A DNA stretch of 64,000 bases, from IMG/VR virus record IMGVR_UViG_3300020370_000002, positions 18,806-82,805 of that record, one strand, 5' to 3'. This stretch comes from a virus. Positions within the stretch are counted from its first letter, which is position 1; each line of letters begins with the position of its first letter. A program made the translations under genes and the position numbers. Shown piece after piece: positions 56,147 to 63,376 of the stretch. The notes beneath the pieces were generated by a model. That model saw nothing but the letters and a program-made list of their open reading frames with translations. It did no database searches and was not told the origin of the DNA.

Positions 56147-56175
56147 TTGACATTTAATCCCCTTTTGAGTATAAT
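56147..56175 (+). promoter_or_regulatory. sigma70-type promoter of the packaging operon
   Basis: TTGACA (56147-56152), 17 bp, TATAAT (56170-56175), 6 bases, ATG, with AAAAATAATTC upstream. The terminase small subunit mRNA should be leaderless. Confidence 0.88.
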
Positions 56176-56181
56176 TTCCCC

Positions 56182-56643
56182 ATGGCTAAAGAAGTAACAA
56201 CAATTTCTCCGGAAGGACTTGAAGTAGCAAACTCGTATCTCACTCTTGGGAATATTCGGGGTGTTTGCGAGCAGCTGCAAGTTGACGAAAAGAAGGTTGT
56301 TGATATATTAAATAAACGAGAAGTAAAGAAGTACATTGATACTGTTTACCTCGACACGGGGTATAGAAACAAAAATAACATTGGCTCTTTACTAGATGAG
56401 ATGATACAATCAAAGCTCGATGAAGCACAGGAAAGCGGTGTGTACTCCAGCAAAGACTTAGCTGACTTACTACAAATGGCTCACAAAATGCGAATGGATG
56501 AAATCAAAGCTCAAGCAGACCTTGAGAAAGCATCCGCTTCCAACATCAAGAATCAGACGAATGTTCAGATAAATGATGGTGTACCGTTCGGTCAGGGTAA
56601 CTACGGCAAGCTAATGGATAAACTACTCAATGGAACAGCCTGA
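56182..56643 (+). CDS. Terminase small subunit (putative)
   Basis: A protein of 153 residues. The N-terminal HTH (LTLGNIRGVCEQLQVDEKKV, VDILNKREVKKYID) binds DNA in TerS proteins. A helical middle (LADLLQMAHKMRMDEIKAQA) would oligomerise into a ring, and the C-terminus would meet the large subunit. It lies 3.5 kb before the large subunit, further than usual. The ATG is at the predicted transcription start. Confidence 0.72.
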   Translation: MAKEVTTISPEGLEVANSYLTLGNIRGVCEQLQVDEKKVVDILNKREVKKYIDTVYLDTGYRNKNNIGSLLDEMIQSKLDEAQESGVYSSKDLADLLQMAHKMRMDEIKAQADLEKASASNIKNQTNVQINDGVPFGQGNYGKLMDKLLNGTA

Positions 56644-56830
56644 TTTGAATGAAATATACACAAAGTTTGCCGCTCACGAAGTTCAGTGTGAAGAGCGATG
56701 GAAAACTATTTTTGCCCGTCTTGAGCGTATGGACGCAAAGATGGACAGACTACAAAATATGCTCATGGGAGCAACTGGAACCGTAATTTTATTTTTAGGA
56801 GGAATTATTATAACGCTACTTAACTCGTAG
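56630..56830 (+). CDS. Holin-like protein (coiled coil plus one membrane span)
   Basis: A protein of 66 residues. An N-terminal coiled coil (ERWKTIFARLERMDAKMDRL) precedes one span (GATGTVILFLGGIIITLL). This is the XhlA/haemolysin-like layout often found in phage lysis or tail regions. It overlaps the terminase gene by 14 bases. A role in lysis is inference. Confidence 0.6.
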   Translation: MEQPDLNEIYTKFAAHEVQCEERWKTIFARLERMDAKMDRLQNMLMGATGTVILFLGGIIITLLNS

Positions 56831-56859
56831 CCGACGCTGCAAAGCGTAGAGATAATGAT

Positions 56860-57303
56860 GTGGAACCAATCACAGCCGCAGTGGCGGCTTTGGGTGCGCT
56901 AAAACAGGGTGTAAAAGTCGGTAAAGAGTTACACGATATGGCCGCAGATATAGGCAAACTCTGGGGCGGAATAGATGCAGCCAGGGGAGCGCACACCAAA
57001 AAGAAGAAAGGTCAGATACTCTCTGTAGAAGAGGAAGCATTACAAACTTTTGCAGCAAAACGAAAAGCAGATGAAATTGAGAAGGAACTTCGAGAGTTTA
57101 TCATCTATACTTTGGGTGGAGCAGCCTGGTCTCAGTTAATTGAAATCCGAGGGCAAGTAAGAAAACAGCGAGCTGAAGCGGCCCTCGCGGAACAACGAAA
57201 ACGACGAAAAGCCGTTGAAGGTACACTTATTACAGCCACAGTTATATTTTGTGGATTTGCTATATACTGGATGGGCTACGTAGTTATAAACAAGGGGTTT
57301 TAA
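56860..57303 (+). CDS. Membrane-anchored helical protein, copy A
   Basis: A protein of 147 residues. A helical N-terminal domain (AVAALGALKQGVKVGKELHD) and a charged coiled coil precede a C-terminal span (LITATVIFCGFAIYWMGYVV). The start is GTG with a weak ribosome binding site. The same layout recurs in the next gene, so the pair arose by duplication. Function unknown; I know similar pairs in marine phages. Confidence 0.65.
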   Translation: MEPITAAVAALGALKQGVKVGKELHDMAADIGKLWGGIDAARGAHTKKKKGQILSVEEEALQTFAAKRKADEIEKELREFIIYTLGGAAWSQLIEIRGQVRKQRAEAALAEQRKRRKAVEGTLITATVIFCGFAIYWMGYVVINKGF

Positions 57304-57422
57304 TGCAAGGTTCTGTTTGGGAGAACGCTAGTGATTGGGGAGGTCGCAGCAGTTTTAAGTGCCCTCAAGGCACTGAACGACGGTATTCAGACTATAAAGC
57401 AGTCCGCGGGAAACGCAGGTGA
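57303..57422 (+). CDS. Possible overlapping small ORF of 39 residues
   Basis: The ATG overlaps the upstream stop as TAATG. It encodes MQGSVWENASDWGGRSSFKC and a basic end (RRYSDYKAVRGKRR). It overlaps the next gene in another frame. The coupling and the protein-like composition are in favour, but only one of the two starts may be used. Confidence 0.3.
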   Translation: MQGSVWENASDWGGRSSFKCPQGTERRYSDYKAVRGKRR

Positions 57423-57783
57423 TTTACAATCACTTATTGGTAGATACGCAGGCGCTTCAGAAAAGTATAGGGATGTAGAAAAAGCAAGAACAGGGCGAAT
57501 GAGCTACAAAGAAGCTCTCGCCATGGAAAGTGCCAAGAGACAACTATTAAACTTTGATAGACAATTAAAAGACATATGCTTGATGCAGGGTCAAGGTGAC
57601 CTGTATAATTCAATAAAGACTCGAATGGAAGAGTCACGGATAGCCCACGAAAAAGAACTTGTACGTCTTCGAGCAAGACGCAGAGAAATAAAGAAGTATA
57701 TAAGCTGGGCAAGTATGGGCATACTTTGTTGGGTTTTTTCAATGGCAATGGTTTGGCTGATAATAGCCATATGGGAAGCATAA
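57331..57783 (+). CDS. Membrane-anchored helical protein, copy B
   Basis: A protein of 150 residues. It has the same layout as the preceding gene: VAAVLSALKALNDGIQTIKQ, a charged coiled coil (RMEESRIAHEKELVRLRARR), then one C-terminal span (MGILCWVFSMAMVWLIIAIW). The GTG start has GGGAGA 6 bases before it. A hetero-complex with copy A in the inner membrane is likely. Function unknown. Confidence 0.65.
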   Translation: MIGEVAAVLSALKALNDGIQTIKQSAGNAGDLQSLIGRYAGASEKYRDVEKARTGRMSYKEALAMESAKRQLLNFDRQLKDICLMQGQGDLYNSIKTRMEESRIAHEKELVRLRARRREIKKYISWASMGILCWVFSMAMVWLIIAIWEA

Positions 57784-58074
57784 ATGCCGGCAACAAAATT
57801 AAATGAAACAACAGAACTTGCAATCCCACTTAAAAACCTCATAGGTTTAGTGGCGTTCACAGCAATATCTGTCTGGGGGTATACGTCAATCACAGAGCGA
57901 ATAACCTTTCTGGAACATGATGTAGACCTAATAAAAGAAGACGTAAAAGAAAACGAAGAGTGGATTGATACCTTTACTCCTCCTCCAGAAGTACGAGATA
58001 CGGTAAATAGAGTGAGAGAGCTAGAGTTACAAATCAAAGAGCTGAAGGTTAAACTTCAGGAAAGGGAGTATTGA
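57784..58074 (+). CDS. Membrane protein with coiled coil, 96 residues
   Basis: One N-terminal span (LKNLIGLVAFTAISVWGYTS) is followed by a periplasmic or cytoplasmic coiled coil (EHDVDLIKEDVKENEEWIDT, VRELELQIKELKVKLQ). I recognise the type from marine phages, where it is placed near holin-like genes. It could be a spanin- or holin-like factor. Confidence 0.65.
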   Translation: MPATKLNETTELAIPLKNLIGLVAFTAISVWGYTSITERITFLEHDVDLIKEDVKENEEWIDTFTPPPEVRDTVNRVRELELQIKELKVKLQEREY

Positions 58075-58075
58075 T

Positions 58076-58138
58076 ATGTGTATTATTTGTGGATGTAGTC
58101 CGTGTGTATGTGGAGGTTTCAAATGCCAAAAGGTGTAG
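58076..58138 (+). CDS. Cysteine-rich micropeptide of 20 residues
   Basis: The ATG follows the upstream stop by 1 base, with AAGGGAG 11 bases before it. It encodes MCIICGCSPCVCGGFKCQKV, with six cysteines, a possible metal-binding peptide. It overlaps the next start. Its tiny size keeps confidence low, but the cysteine density is striking. Confidence 0.35.
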   Translation: MCIICGCSPCVCGGFKCQKV

Positions 58139-58194
58139 GATATCCTAAAAAGAAGAAGAAGCGTGGTAAGAAAAGGAAAAAGCCGTCTTACTAA
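58123..58194 (+). CDS. Lys-rich micropeptide of 23 residues
   Basis: GGAGG lies 6 bases before the ATG. The product starts MPKGVGYPKKKKKRGKKRKK and ends PSY. It is the first of the string of highly basic proteins, each of which starts inside the basic tail of the one before. It probably binds nucleic acid. Confidence 0.5.
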   Translation: MPKGVGYPKKKKKRGKKRKKPSY

Positions 58195-58414
58195 ACTTTT
58201 AAAACGTTTTGACAAAATGATGAAAAGCGGGTTACTTACAAAAGTGACCAAGAAGGTGAGCAAAGGCATGAGGAAAACATACCGAGGAAAAAGAGCACCG
58301 AAAGGCTACCACTTTATGCCTGGCGGCAGACTAATGAAAGACTCTGCCCATAAGAGGAAGAAGCGTGGCGGTAAGAAGAAAACGAAAACCCGCAAGAAAA
58401 AGCGGGGGTACTAA
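58163..58414 (+). CDS. Lys/Arg-rich protein of 83 residues
   Basis: The GTG start lies in CGTGG within the basic tail of the preceding ORF. The product is very basic throughout (LTKLLKRFDKMMKSGLLTKV, KRKKRGGKKKTKTRKKKRGY). It may condense DNA or neutralise charge in the head. A later ATG (58217) is an alternative start. Confidence 0.55.
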   Translation: MVRKGKSRLTKLLKRFDKMMKSGLLTKVTKKVSKGMRKTYRGKRAPKGYHFMPGGRLMKDSAHKRKKRGGKKKTKTRKKKRGY

Positions 58415-58682
58415 GCGCAAAGCAAAGCCATTAAGTGCAAGCGTTAAGAAAACTCTTCAAGCAAAAGCAAAAAGAAGTAAGCGTTATACTTATGGACAAC
58501 TAGCACGCGTTTACAGAAGAGGACAGGGAGCGTATCTTAGCTCTGGCTCCCGTCCAGGTGTGTCAATGTCACAGTGGGCATTTGGTCGTGTAAACTCTTT
58601 TATGAGAGGCGGGCACTCACAGGACAACGACATAAAGAGAAAGAGACGTGGCACGAAAACGAAGAAGCGTACCAAAAGATAA
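58365..58682 (+). CDS. Basic phage protein (DUF5824-like), 105 residues
   Basis: A basic N-terminus is followed by RYTYGQLARVYRRGQGAYLS and SGSRPGVSMSQWAFGRVNSF, a conserved block that I recognise from marine and soil phages. The end is Lys/Arg-rich. The GTG start again lies in a CGTGG of the previous frame. Function unknown, but the conserved block is more than a charge-neutralising tail. Confidence 0.7.
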   Translation: MAVRRKRKPARKSGGTKRKAKPLSASVKKTLQAKAKRSKRYTYGQLARVYRRGQGAYLSSGSRPGVSMSQWAFGRVNSFMRGGHSQDNDIKRKRRGTKTKKRTKR

Positions 58683-58887
58683 AAAGACCAGAGTACCTAA
58701 AAAGTATTTAGGAGGCACCAAGGGTTCTAAAAGGTCACAGCTTGCCGCAGTTCTTAAAAGAATTTCAGCATTATATAAAGCGGGAAAGACTGTCCCAAGA
58801 TCGCTAATCAAGCAACGAATAGCGTTAGGAAAGGCGAATGGCACACGCAAAAAGAGGAAAAAGTCTGCTAAAAAGAGCAGGCGTTAG
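58648..58887 (+). CDS. Basic phage protein (DUF5872-like), 79 residues
   Basis: It contains RVPKKYLGGTKGSKRSQLAA, VLKRISALYKAGKTVPRSLI and a Lys/Arg-rich end. The GTG start lies in CGTGG of the upstream tail, a 35-base overlap. I recognise the core from phage proteins of unknown function. Confidence 0.65.
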   Translation: MARKRRSVPKDKKTRVPKKYLGGTKGSKRSQLAAVLKRISALYKAGKTVPRSLIKQRIALGKANGTRKKRKKSAKKSRR

Positions 58888-59134
58888 AGGCTACAATAAG
58901 CCTAAGCGCACGCCTCGACACCCGAAGAAGTCGCACATTGTGGTAGCAAGAGTAGGGCATAAAGTAAAGACTATTCGTTTTGGTCAGCAAGGTGCTAAAA
59001 CCGCAGGTAAGCCAAAGAAAGGCGAGAGCCAAGCGATGAAAAGAAAAAGAGCCTCATTTAAAGCTCGGCACAGAAAGAATATTGCAAGAGGTAAAATGAG
59101 CGCGGCCTACTGGGCCAACAAAGTGAAATGGTAA
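58838..59134 (+). CDS. Basic phage protein (DUF6321-like), 98 residues
   Basis: It contains RAGVRGYNKPKRTPRHPKKS, HIVVARVGHKVKTIRFGQQG and KRKRASFKARHRKNIARGKM, ending SAAYWANKVKW. This conserved pattern is frequent in phages, often near the terminase. The ATG overlaps the previous gene by 50 bases. It is probably a nucleic-acid-binding or virion protein. Confidence 0.75.
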   Translation: MAHAKRGKSLLKRAGVRGYNKPKRTPRHPKKSHIVVARVGHKVKTIRFGQQGAKTAGKPKKGESQAMKRKRASFKARHRKNIARGKMSAAYWANKVKW

Positions 59135-59143
59135 TCTCGTTCA

Positions 59144-59200
59144 TCCTTTAAGGACGGAAGTAAGGAGCACTTAGCCTGAAGGAACGCCAGACACGGCTAA
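59144..59200 (+). promoter_or_regulatory. Two-hairpin leader before a micropeptide gene
   Basis: TCCTT-T-AAGGA is followed by the perfect 6-bp helix TTAGCC/GGCTAA (59171-59176 with 59195-59200), which ends directly before AAGGAGA and the ATG. The arrangement suggests a structured ribosome-binding-site control element. Confidence 0.5.
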
Positions 59201-59213
59201 AAGGAGAGATACT

Positions 59214-59267
59214 ATGAAAGAAGTAACTTTAGTCTATCGTGGTGTTACATACACTAAAAAGGTATAG
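59214..59267 (+). CDS. Micropeptide of 17 residues (DUF4278-like)
   Basis: MKEVTLVYRGVTYTKKV has the LxYRGVxY core of short phage DUF4278-type peptides. AAGGAGA lies 8 bases before the ATG, and a structured leader precedes it. Function unknown. Confidence 0.55.
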   Translation: MKEVTLVYRGVTYTKKV

Positions 59268-59280
59268 GGAGAGGTAAAAT

Positions 59281-59871
59281 ATGGATATACTTTTAGAACT
59301 TGCAACAACTTTTTGGCAATGGAGCGTAGTAATCGTTCTAATTTTAATTGGTTTTATAATCAGTTGGTTTGACGGCCAAGGAGAAGAACGTGTAGGTTTT
59401 AAAATGCCCTTTGGTATGCCCGTATTACAACCTATACCAATAGAAACAAAAGACAAAGGGTTTTGGAAAGGGATTCTTCTGTGGCTTCTTGGTAAAAGAC
59501 AGTGGGAGGTCGCAGAAGACTTCTGGTTTAAACTAGACGGAGAAACCTACATGATTCCCGCAGGATTTCAGTTTGACGGGGCTTCTGTACCAAAGTTTCT
59601 TGCTACCTTTCTTTCGCCTGTAGGAGTTTTACTTATGGGTGGTTTAGTACATGATTATGGGTACAAGTACGCAACTTTAATGAGAGATGACGGTACTAAT
59701 ATTGGTTATAGAGACCAAGCGTACATGGACAGACTTTTTCGAGATATATGCATCGAAGTAAACGGGTTTAAATTTTTAAACTATCTTGCCTACTGGTCAC
59801 TTCGCCTTGTTGGCTTTGTGGCTTGGAACGGGCACAAAAAGAGAGGTACGCATACTGAGGAGAGCGCATGA
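59281..59871 (+). CDS. DUF1353-type phage protein
   Basis: A protein of 196 residues. An N-terminal span (WSVVIVLILIGFIISWF) is followed by the DUF1353 core: AGFQFDGASVPKFLATFLSP, GGLVHDYGYKY and YRDQAYMDRLFRDIC. Conserved His and Asp in VHDYGY suggest metal or catalysis. The family is common in tailed phages and has no proven role. GGGAGAGG precedes the ATG. Confidence 0.78.
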   Translation: MDILLELATTFWQWSVVIVLILIGFIISWFDGQGEERVGFKMPFGMPVLQPIPIETKDKGFWKGILLWLLGKRQWEVAEDFWFKLDGETYMIPAGFQFDGASVPKFLATFLSPVGVLLMGGLVHDYGYKYATLMRDDGTNIGYRDQAYMDRLFRDICIEVNGFKFLNYLAYWSLRLVGFVAWNGHKKRGTHTEESA

Positions 59872-60101
59872 GTGAAGAAGGTAAGAATAAATACCAGAAG
59901 TGGATTGATTTAGCAGAAGCTGTAGATAGCTGGAGAATATTTCCACGAGCATTTTTAAGCGTGTATATCTTTCTTCTCTACTACAGCACAATGTGGTTTA
60001 TGGCCTTAGAAGCACCAAGCCTTGAACAGTCGGGCCTTATATCAATTATCGTGGGTGCGGGTGCTGCATGGTTCGGATTATATACAGGAAGTAAAAAGTA
60101 A
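59868..60101 (+). CDS. Holin-like membrane protein of 77 residues
   Basis: Two spans (FLSVYIFLLYYSTMWFM and ISIIVGAGAAWFGLY) follow an amphipathic N-terminus (KYQKWIDLAEAVDSWRIFPR). The layout and size fit a class II holin, and I know near relatives in marine phages. Coupled by ATGA to the DUF1353 gene. It would release the T4-type lysozyme, although it is encoded 17 kb away. Confidence 0.65.
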   Translation: MSEEGKNKYQKWIDLAEAVDSWRIFPRAFLSVYIFLLYYSTMWFMALEAPSLEQSGLISIIVGAGAAWFGLYTGSKK

Positions 60102-60110
60102 GAGGCCACT

Positions 60111-61415
60111 ATGGCAATAGAGATTAGTCGAGCGGATATTATTTCGCAAGAGCTATTAGAGTTACAATCTGAGACAAGGTTTCTCAAATTACCAGTAGAT
60201 CCCTACTTGGAGCTACTCGGCATAACGCCCCTTGCTAGTCAAGTGGCGATCATAAATGCGATTAATAATCCGAAATACCGTTTTGTATGTGCGGCTGTTT
60301 CGAGAAGGCAGGGTAAAACCTACATCGCAAACATAATCGGGCAGCTAGTTTCGCTAGTTCCCAACTCAAACATACTCATAATGTCCCCCAACTATGCCTT
60401 GTCTCAGATTTCTTTTGATCTTCAAAGAAATCTGATAAAGCACTTTGATTTAGAAGTTGCGAAAGACAATGCAAAAGATAAGGTAATAGAACTAACAAAT
60501 GGATCCACAATTCGAATGGGAAGTGTTAATCAGGTTGATAGCTGTGTTGGTCGTAGCTACGACCTTATCATCTTCGATGAGGCTGCTTTGGCCGATGGCA
60601 GGGATGCTTTTAACGTAGCCCTACGCCCCACGCTGGATAAAGACAATTCAAAAGCAATCTTTATAAGTACCCCCAGAGGAAAAAACAACTGGTTTTCAGA
60701 CTTTTTCTACAGAGGCTTTTCAGATGAATTTAAAGAATGGGCGTCTATTCGAGCTACTTATAAGGATAATCCTCGCATGTCTGAGACGGATATTGCGGAA
60801 GCTCGAAAATCTATGTCCGAGGCTGAGTTTCGACAAGAGTATGAAGCAGATTTCAACACATACGAAGGACAAATTTGGAACTTTAATCACGAAGAATGTA
60901 TTGGAAACTTCGACGAGATTGACACCTCAAAGATGGATGTCTTTGCGGGCTTGGATGTCGGTTACCGAGACCCTACGGCCTTTTGTGTAATTGGCTATGA
61001 CTGGGATGAAGAAAAGTTTTACTTACTGGATGAGTACTTAGATGCCGAACAAACAACAGAAACTCACGCAAAAGAAATTCAAGCACGAATTGATAAATGG
61101 GGTATTGACTATATTTATATCGATTCTGCTGCGCAGCAAACACGATTTGACTTCGCACAAAACTATGACATATCTACTATTAACGCAAAGAAGTCCGTTC
61201 TCGATGGAATCGCGCAGGTAGCTGGAATAGTAGATAATGATAAATTACTTGTTGAACAGACTTGTAAAGAATCCCTCTCTGCGTTAGATCAGTACCAGTG
61301 GGACCCCAATCCCAACCTAATGAAAGAGAAACCGAAACACAACTATGCATCGCACATGGCGGACGCGTTAAGGTATGCATTATACTCATTTGAGACTTCG
61401 GCAATAAGTTTTTAG
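60111..61415 (+). CDS. terL: Terminase large subunit
   Basis: A protein of 434 residues. Walker A is SRRQGKTY (64-71) and Walker B IIFDEAA (153-159), followed by the ISTPRGK coupling motif. The RNase H-like nuclease shows GLDVGYRDPT (first Asp), IYIDSAAQQ and HMADALRYAL. It pumps and cuts phage DNA at the portal. AGAGG precedes the ATG. The HNH gene next to it is typical of cos-type HK97-like phages. Confidence 0.95.
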   Translation: MAIEISRADIISQELLELQSETRFLKLPVDPYLELLGITPLASQVAIINAINNPKYRFVCAAVSRRQGKTYIANIIGQLVSLVPNSNILIMSPNYALSQISFDLQRNLIKHFDLEVAKDNAKDKVIELTNGSTIRMGSVNQVDSCVGRSYDLIIFDEAALADGRDAFNVALRPTLDKDNSKAIFISTPRGKNNWFSDFFYRGFSDEFKEWASIRATYKDNPRMSETDIAEARKSMSEAEFRQEYEADFNTYEGQIWNFNHEECIGNFDEIDTSKMDVFAGLDVGYRDPTAFCVIGYDWDEEKFYLLDEYLDAEQTTETHAKEIQARIDKWGIDYIYIDSAAQQTRFDFAQNYDISTINAKKSVLDGIAQVAGIVDNDKLLVEQTCKESLSALDQYQWDPNPNLMKEKPKHNYASHMADALRYALYSFETSAISF

Positions 61416-61437
61416 GATACCTGGTCAAAAATAATAT

Positions 61438-61466
61438 TTGACATGATACCCCAAACTAGGTATAAT
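61438..61466 (+). promoter_or_regulatory. sigma70-type promoter of the head genes
   Basis: TTGACA (61438-61443), 17 bp, TATAAT (61461-61466), with AAAATAATAT upstream. A leader of about 28 bases precedes the HNH gene, unlike the leaderless members of the family. Confidence 0.82.
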
Positions 61467-61500
61467 TCTATCATTGAAAAATTAGAAATCCAAGAACCTA

Positions 61501-61866
61501 ATGGTCACACTTAAACGAGATATAGTAAAATATATTCGAGACAAAGCGAAGAATAAGTACGATAAAGGTTCGGAGTGCTACATTTGTGGAGCAACAGAGA
61601 AACTTGACTTTCACCACTATTACACGTTAGCGCCCCTAGTACATAAATGGGTTCGGGAAAATGACTTAAATCCTATGTACGTTCTTGCTTTCAGAGAAGA
61701 CTTTATAGAGGACCACCACGACGAATTATACGTACATGCGGTTACTCTATGTCATACGCACCATAGACAATTACATAAAGTATACGGACGAGACCCAGGC
61801 CTTGGAACAGCAAACAAGCAGAAGCGCTGGGTAGAGATACAAAGAGAAAAACATGGCATGGTATGA
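61501..61866 (+). CDS. HNH endonuclease next to terminase
   Basis: A protein of 121 residues. CYICGATEKLDFHHYYTLAP gives the first Cys pair and the HH of the HNH motif; VTLCHTHHRQLHKVYG gives the rest. HNH proteins beside TerL assist cos cleavage in HK97-like phages. A homing endonuclease is the alternative, but the position favours packaging. The ribosome binding site is poor. It overlaps the portal gene by 14 bases. Confidence 0.85.
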   Translation: MVTLKRDIVKYIRDKAKNKYDKGSECYICGATEKLDFHHYYTLAPLVHKWVRENDLNPMYVLAFREDFIEDHHDELYVHAVTLCHTHHRQLHKVYGRDPGLGTANKQKRWVEIQREKHGMV

Positions 61867-63064
61867 CAGATTCTTAGGCAGGGAAGACGAGGAAAAAGCT
61901 AATCCCGCACAGTCGCTATTAGGAGGGACTTCCGAGAGTACTCGAGAGCCTACTATAAGCTATGAGCGACAATACGAAGAATTAGAAATTGTCAACCGTG
62001 CAGTTAATATGATTGTTGATGACGCTGCAGAAATTCCTTCTACAATATTAGGCTCTAGGCGTCAAACAGGAATTATAAAAAACATAAAAAGAGCAAAAGT
62101 TAATCAGCTCTTAAATGTAGAACCAAACTTATTTCAAGATATAAATACATTTAAGCGTAACTTAATAACGGACTTTATACTAGATGGAAATATTTTTATA
62201 TACTACGATGGAGCACATTTGTACCATCTTCCTTCAAGTAAAATGTCTATTGAAGCAAGCGAAAGCACCTATGTAGAAAAATATACTTTCTCTCAGTCTA
62301 TAGACTATAGCCCAAAAGAAATCATTCATATAAAAGAAAATTCTTTTTATTCTATTTACAGAGGAGTACCTAGACTTAGTCCAGCCTTGAGAACTATGCA
62401 GTTAATTGGCTCAATGAGAAAGTTTCAAGATAATTTCTTTAAAAACGGTGCAGTTCCAGGATTAGTTTTAAAAAGCCCTAATACTCTTTCTGAAAAGATC
62501 AAAGAGAGAATGATACAATCATGGAGTGTAAGGTATAGGCCCGAAGGCGGAGGAAGGCGCCCTTTAATTTTAGATGGCGGCATTGAAGTTGATTCTCTTT
62601 CTAATACTAACTTCAAGGATTTGGACTTTCAGAATTCAATATCAGAAAATGAAAAAATTATACTTAAAGCTCTTGGCGTACCACCCATATTACTTGATTC
62701 AGGTAATAATGCAAATATAAGACCAAACTTAAGATTGTACTATTTAGAGACGATACTCCCAATAGTGCGAAAAATAAACTTTGGGTTTGAAAGATTTTTT
62801 GGGTTTGAAATTAAAGAAGATATTACAGATATCCCCGCTTTACAGCCAGAGTTAAGAGACCAATCAGCGTATTATACCTCCCTAGTAAACGGTGGTATAA
62901 TAACTATAAACGAAGCAAGAGAGCAGCTAGGTTTTGAACCTATTGCTGGTCAAGACGAAGTAAGAGTTCCTGCAAATATAGCAGGGAGTGCAGCAAACCC
63001 AGACGAAGGGGGAAGGCCTGCCGAATCAGAAGAAACTATAACCGAAGATGGAGAGGAAGAATAA
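61853..63064 (+). CDS. Portal protein, HK97-like
   Basis: A protein of 403 residues. It contains EIVNRAVNMIVDDAAEIPST, a clip/stem region, and IYRGVPRLSPALRTMQ with FFKNGAVPGLVLKSPNTLSE, typical of HK97-family portals. The C-terminus is acidic (ESEETITEDGEEE). It forms the dodecameric DNA gate of the head. Order terminase, portal, protease is standard. Confidence 0.93.
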   Translation: MAWYDRFLGREDEEKANPAQSLLGGTSESTREPTISYERQYEELEIVNRAVNMIVDDAAEIPSTILGSRRQTGIIKNIKRAKVNQLLNVEPNLFQDINTFKRNLITDFILDGNIFIYYDGAHLYHLPSSKMSIEASESTYVEKYTFSQSIDYSPKEIIHIKENSFYSIYRGVPRLSPALRTMQLIGSMRKFQDNFFKNGAVPGLVLKSPNTLSEKIKERMIQSWSVRYRPEGGGRRPLILDGGIEVDSLSNTNFKDLDFQNSISENEKIILKALGVPPILLDSGNNANIRPNLRLYYLETILPIVRKINFGFERFFGFEIKEDITDIPALQPELRDQSAYYTSLVNGGIITINEAREQLGFEPIAGQDEVRVPANIAGSAANPDEGGRPAESEETITEDGEEE

Positions 63065-63376
63065 ATGGCGGGATCGTCAGTACAAAAGAAAAAAATGGCA
63101 GTTACAATGGCCATGTATTTCGCAGAGAATGGTTATCTTCCAACTCCAAAAGAATTCTCGAACGACCCCATTAGACCACCAGAAATAAAAATATCAACTA
63201 TACGAAAAATATTTGGTTCTTGGTCGATAATGGAGAAATATACGAGATCATTTTGTCCCGACATTATGCGTGGACTTACTAATGTAAAGCCTAAAATAAT
63301 CGATCCTTTAAAGGAGCTAAACAAGGCACAGACCGCAGAAGCGGAAAAAGAGGGGGCAAATGGAAAAAGTATTTAA
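63065..63376 (+). CDS. Hypothetical protein between portal and protease, 103 residues
   Basis: A basic N-terminal helical segment (VQKKKMAVTMAMYFAENGYL) is followed by PTPKEFSNDPIRPPEIKIST, TIRKIFGSWSIMEKY and a charged tail. The segment resembles an HTH but no family is certain. It overlaps the protease gene by 17 bases. A head or packaging accessory role is inferred from position. Confidence 0.6.
   Translation: MAGSSVQKKKMAVTMAMYFAENGYLPTPKEFSNDPIRPPEIKISTIRKIFGSWSIMEKYTRSFCPDIMRGLTNVKPKIIDPLKELNKAQTAEAEKEGANGKSI

Noticed and set aside
61473-61514. Leaderless ATT-initiated peptide after the promoter at 61438
   Set aside because: The 13-codon frame begins at the predicted transcript start, but ATT initiation is very rare, and the HNH gene in another frame explains the promoter.
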